Source: DASSUW01 sp963844205
GTDB taxonomy: Bacteria > Actinomycetota > Thermoleophilia > Solirubrobacterales > Solirubrobacteraceae
DNA length: 64,000 bases
Direction: 5' to 3'
Assembly: GCA_963844205.1 (NCBI GenBank)
Contig: CAWJNK010000014.1
Coordinates: 930,001 to 994,000, forward strand
The position numbers were made by a program, and so were the translations under genes. Each line of letters opens with the position of its first letter. The first letter of the stretch is position 1. Below are positions 62,635 through 64,000 of the stretch, piece by piece. The notes under the pieces were generated by a model that had not been told where the DNA came from, did no database searches, and was given only the letters and a program-made list of their open reading frames with translations.

Positions 62635-64000
62635 TTACCAGCTCGTCGGCTTGCCGGGCGTGTAGAGCCAGGTGTTGAAGAACGCGTCCAACTGCTGCCC
62701 GCTGATCTGCTCGGCGAGCGCGACGAAGTCGGCGGTCGTCGCGTTGCCGTACTTGTGCGCGGCGTACCAGTCGCGCAGCAGGCGGAAGAACGCGTCGTCG
62801 CCGATCTTGACGCGCAGCGCCTGCAGCGTCATCCCGCCGCGGTCGTAGGGCGGGCTCGAGAACATCACCTCGGGCCCGGGCAGCGCCGCCGGAGGGTTGA
62901 TCCAGAACGAGCTCGTCGCCGGGCGGGCATACAGCGTGTTGAACTGCGACTGAGCCGTGCTGCCGCCGTGGCGCTCGGTGTAGATCCACTCGGAGAACCG
63001 CGCGAAGCCCTCGGCGAGCCAGATGTCGGGCCACACCTCGAGCGTCACGGCGTCACCGAACCACTGGTGCGAGATCTCGTGCACGACCGTCGAGGCGCCG
63101 GGTGCGCCGGCCCCGCTGAACTGGACGTCGTACATCGACTTGGTCTGCGACTCGAGCGCGTAGCCGACGCCGCCGCGGTCCACGACGCCGCCGCCGCTCG
63201 AGAACGGATACGGCCCGTACAGCTGGGAGAAGAAGCCGATGATCTCCGCCTCGGCCGCGAGGCGCTCCCGCGAGAGCGCGGGGTTGCCGACCGAGGGGTC
63301 GACCGCCTGGTAGAGCGGGATCCCAAGCGTGGTATCGATCTTGAGGTCGAAGACGCCGTTGGTGGCGGTGGCGAGGTACGGCGCCATCGGGGAGTCTTCG
63401 CGCCAGAGCCACGTCGTCTTGCCGTTGCGGGTGCGAGTGGACTCCAGGACGCCGTTGGCGATCGCCGTCCTCCCCTCGGGCACCGTGATCGTGAAGTCGT
63501 ACGTCGCCTTGTCCTGCGGGTTGTCGTTGGACGGGTACCAGCCCGGCGAGCCCTGCGGCTCGTTCACCACGAACGCGCCGTCGGCGGTCGGGACCCAGCC
63601 CTCCAGCGACTCGTCGGGATCCACGATCGGCACCGGGTTGCCGGAGTACTCCACGCGCACGAGGAACGCCTGGTGGCGGAACAGGCCCCTCCGCGGGACG
63701 ACGGTCAGCTCCTGGCCATCGCGGCTGAACGCGGCGTCGCTGCCATTGACCTCGAGGTCGGAGATGTCGTAGCCGCGGAAGTCGAGGTTGAAGCTGGAGA
63801 GATCCTGCTCAGCCTTGGCACGGATCGACACGCGACCGTCGAGTTGGTTGGTGGCCCGGTCGTAGGCGAGGTCGAGCGAGTAGTGCTGGACGTCGTAGCC
63901 GCCGTTGCCCGCGAGCGGGAAGAACGGGTCGCCGAGGCCGGACGAGCCCGGCGAGAAGGTGGCGGCGCCGGCCGGCGCGGCGAGGACAAGTGCCGCCACG
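62635..64000 (-). CDS. M1 family metallopeptidase, N-terminus cut by window edge
   Basis: At least 454 residues of an M1 zinc aminopeptidase-type enzyme. The end of a signal peptide (ALVLAAPAGA) is visible at the right edge, so the start codon lies beyond 64000 or is a GTG at 63999. The N-terminal beta-domain (VQHYSLDLAYDRATNQLDG) is followed by the catalytic domain with HEISHQWFGDAVTLEVWPD and WLAEGFA, the HExxH(18)E zinc site. The large helical C-domain of classical members is missing; it ends soon after the catalytic domain. Exported, would cut small peptides outside the cell. Confidence 0.92.
   Translation of the reverse strand, partial: VAALVLAAPAGAATFSPGSSGLGDPFFPLAGNGGYDVQHYSLDLAYDRATNQLDGRVSIRAKAEQDLSSFNLDFRGYDISDLEVNGSDAAFSRDGQELTVVPRRGLFRHQAFLVRVEYSGNPVPIVDPDESLEGWVPTADGAFVVNEPQGSPGWYPSNDNPQDKATYDFTITVPEGRTAIANGVLESTRTRNGKTTWLWREDSPMAPYLATATNGVFDLKIDTTLGIPLYQAVDPSVGNPALSRERLAAEAEIIGFFSQLYGPYPFSSGGGVVDRGGVGYALESQTKSMYDVQFSGAGAPGASTVVHEISHQWFGDAVTLEVWPDIWLAEGFARFSEWIYTERHGGSTAQSQFNTLYARPATSSFWINPPAALPGPEVMFSSPPYDRGGMTLQALRVKIGDDAFFRLLRDWYAAHKYGNATTADFVALAEQISGQQLDAFFNTWLYTPGKPTSW

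Overview
The window is high-GC DNA, coded densely on both strands, with frequent GTG and TTG starts, many 4-base ATGA/GTGA overlaps, an actinobacterial-type LexA box at dinB, and several genes that look leaderless. This fits an actinobacterium. The mix of genes (MMPL transporters, CSLREA beta-helix proteins, CHASE2 cyclase, LVIVD protein, DUF305 lipoprotein) makes me think of the Thermoleophilia/Solirubrobacterales, but that placement is inference from gene content, not from a marker gene. No rRNA, tRNA, CRISPR array, phage or complete IS element was found.

Region 1 (1-10.7 kb): two MMPL (RND-type) lipid transporters, two alpha/beta hydrolases with a Cys nucleophile box (GHCIG, AHCLG), an FAD-linked oxidase, an SRPBCC protein, a polytopic membrane protein and a 482-residue protein of unknown role. 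On the minus strand the order is membrane protein - oxidase - hydrolase - SRPBCC - MMPL, with overlapping or nearly touching genes. It looks like a pathway that makes or modifies a hydrophobic molecule and moves it across the membrane.

Region 2 (10.8-30.3 kb): an unusual array of six exported proteins, all on the minus strand. Their N-terminal halves differ (CSLREA/beta-helix, beta-propeller-like, Calx-beta), but they share one C-terminal FecR-like module of about 165 residues with two conserved cysteines. The first lies in a tight operon with a DUF3307 membrane protein and an adenylate/guanylate cyclase carrying two CHASE2 sensor domains. A second DUF3307 copy is frameshifted, and two isolated CSLREA heads are remnants. 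Five family members and the second DUF3307 copy share a TTGAC(N)-17/18-promoter placed so close to the start that the transcripts are probably leaderless. Small accessory genes are scattered inside the array: a MazEF-like module, a Phd/VapC module, a DUF4143 remnant, an excisionase-like HTH protein and an unknown protein. Several array genes carry single-base frameshifts, which are either real decay or residual sequencing errors.

Region 3 (30.3-43.6 kb): an MBL-fold protein and fumarylacetoacetase, then a six-gene exopolysaccharide operon on the plus strand in which every junction is a 4-base overlap: GT2, GT4, polysaccharide pyruvyl transferase, a flippase-GT39 fusion, a cellulose-synthase-like GT2 and a GH8 glucanase. 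Three consecutive genes of this operon carry in-frame minisatellites (42, 33 and 60 bp units). Then come a PNPOx-like flavoprotein, ribokinase with a metallophosphoesterase, and a VOC protein.

Region 4 (43.6-55.4 kb): a DeoR regulator divergent from a 40-residue peptide and a GH97 glycosidase, SOS-controlled DNA polymerase IV, a ParB-like protein, a DHFR-like reductase, a class II glutamine amidotransferase, a 577-residue protein with a nucleoside-phosphorylase-like end, a glucuronyl C5-epimerase-like lipoprotein coupled to a STAS protein, and a hotdog-type protein.

Region 5 (55.4-64 kb): a cold/membrane set (CspA, acyl desaturase, cyclopropane synthase, DEAD-box helicase), a trypsin-like protease, a frameshifted LVIVD-repeat protein, a DUF305 lipoprotein and the start of an M1 metallopeptidase that runs off the right edge.
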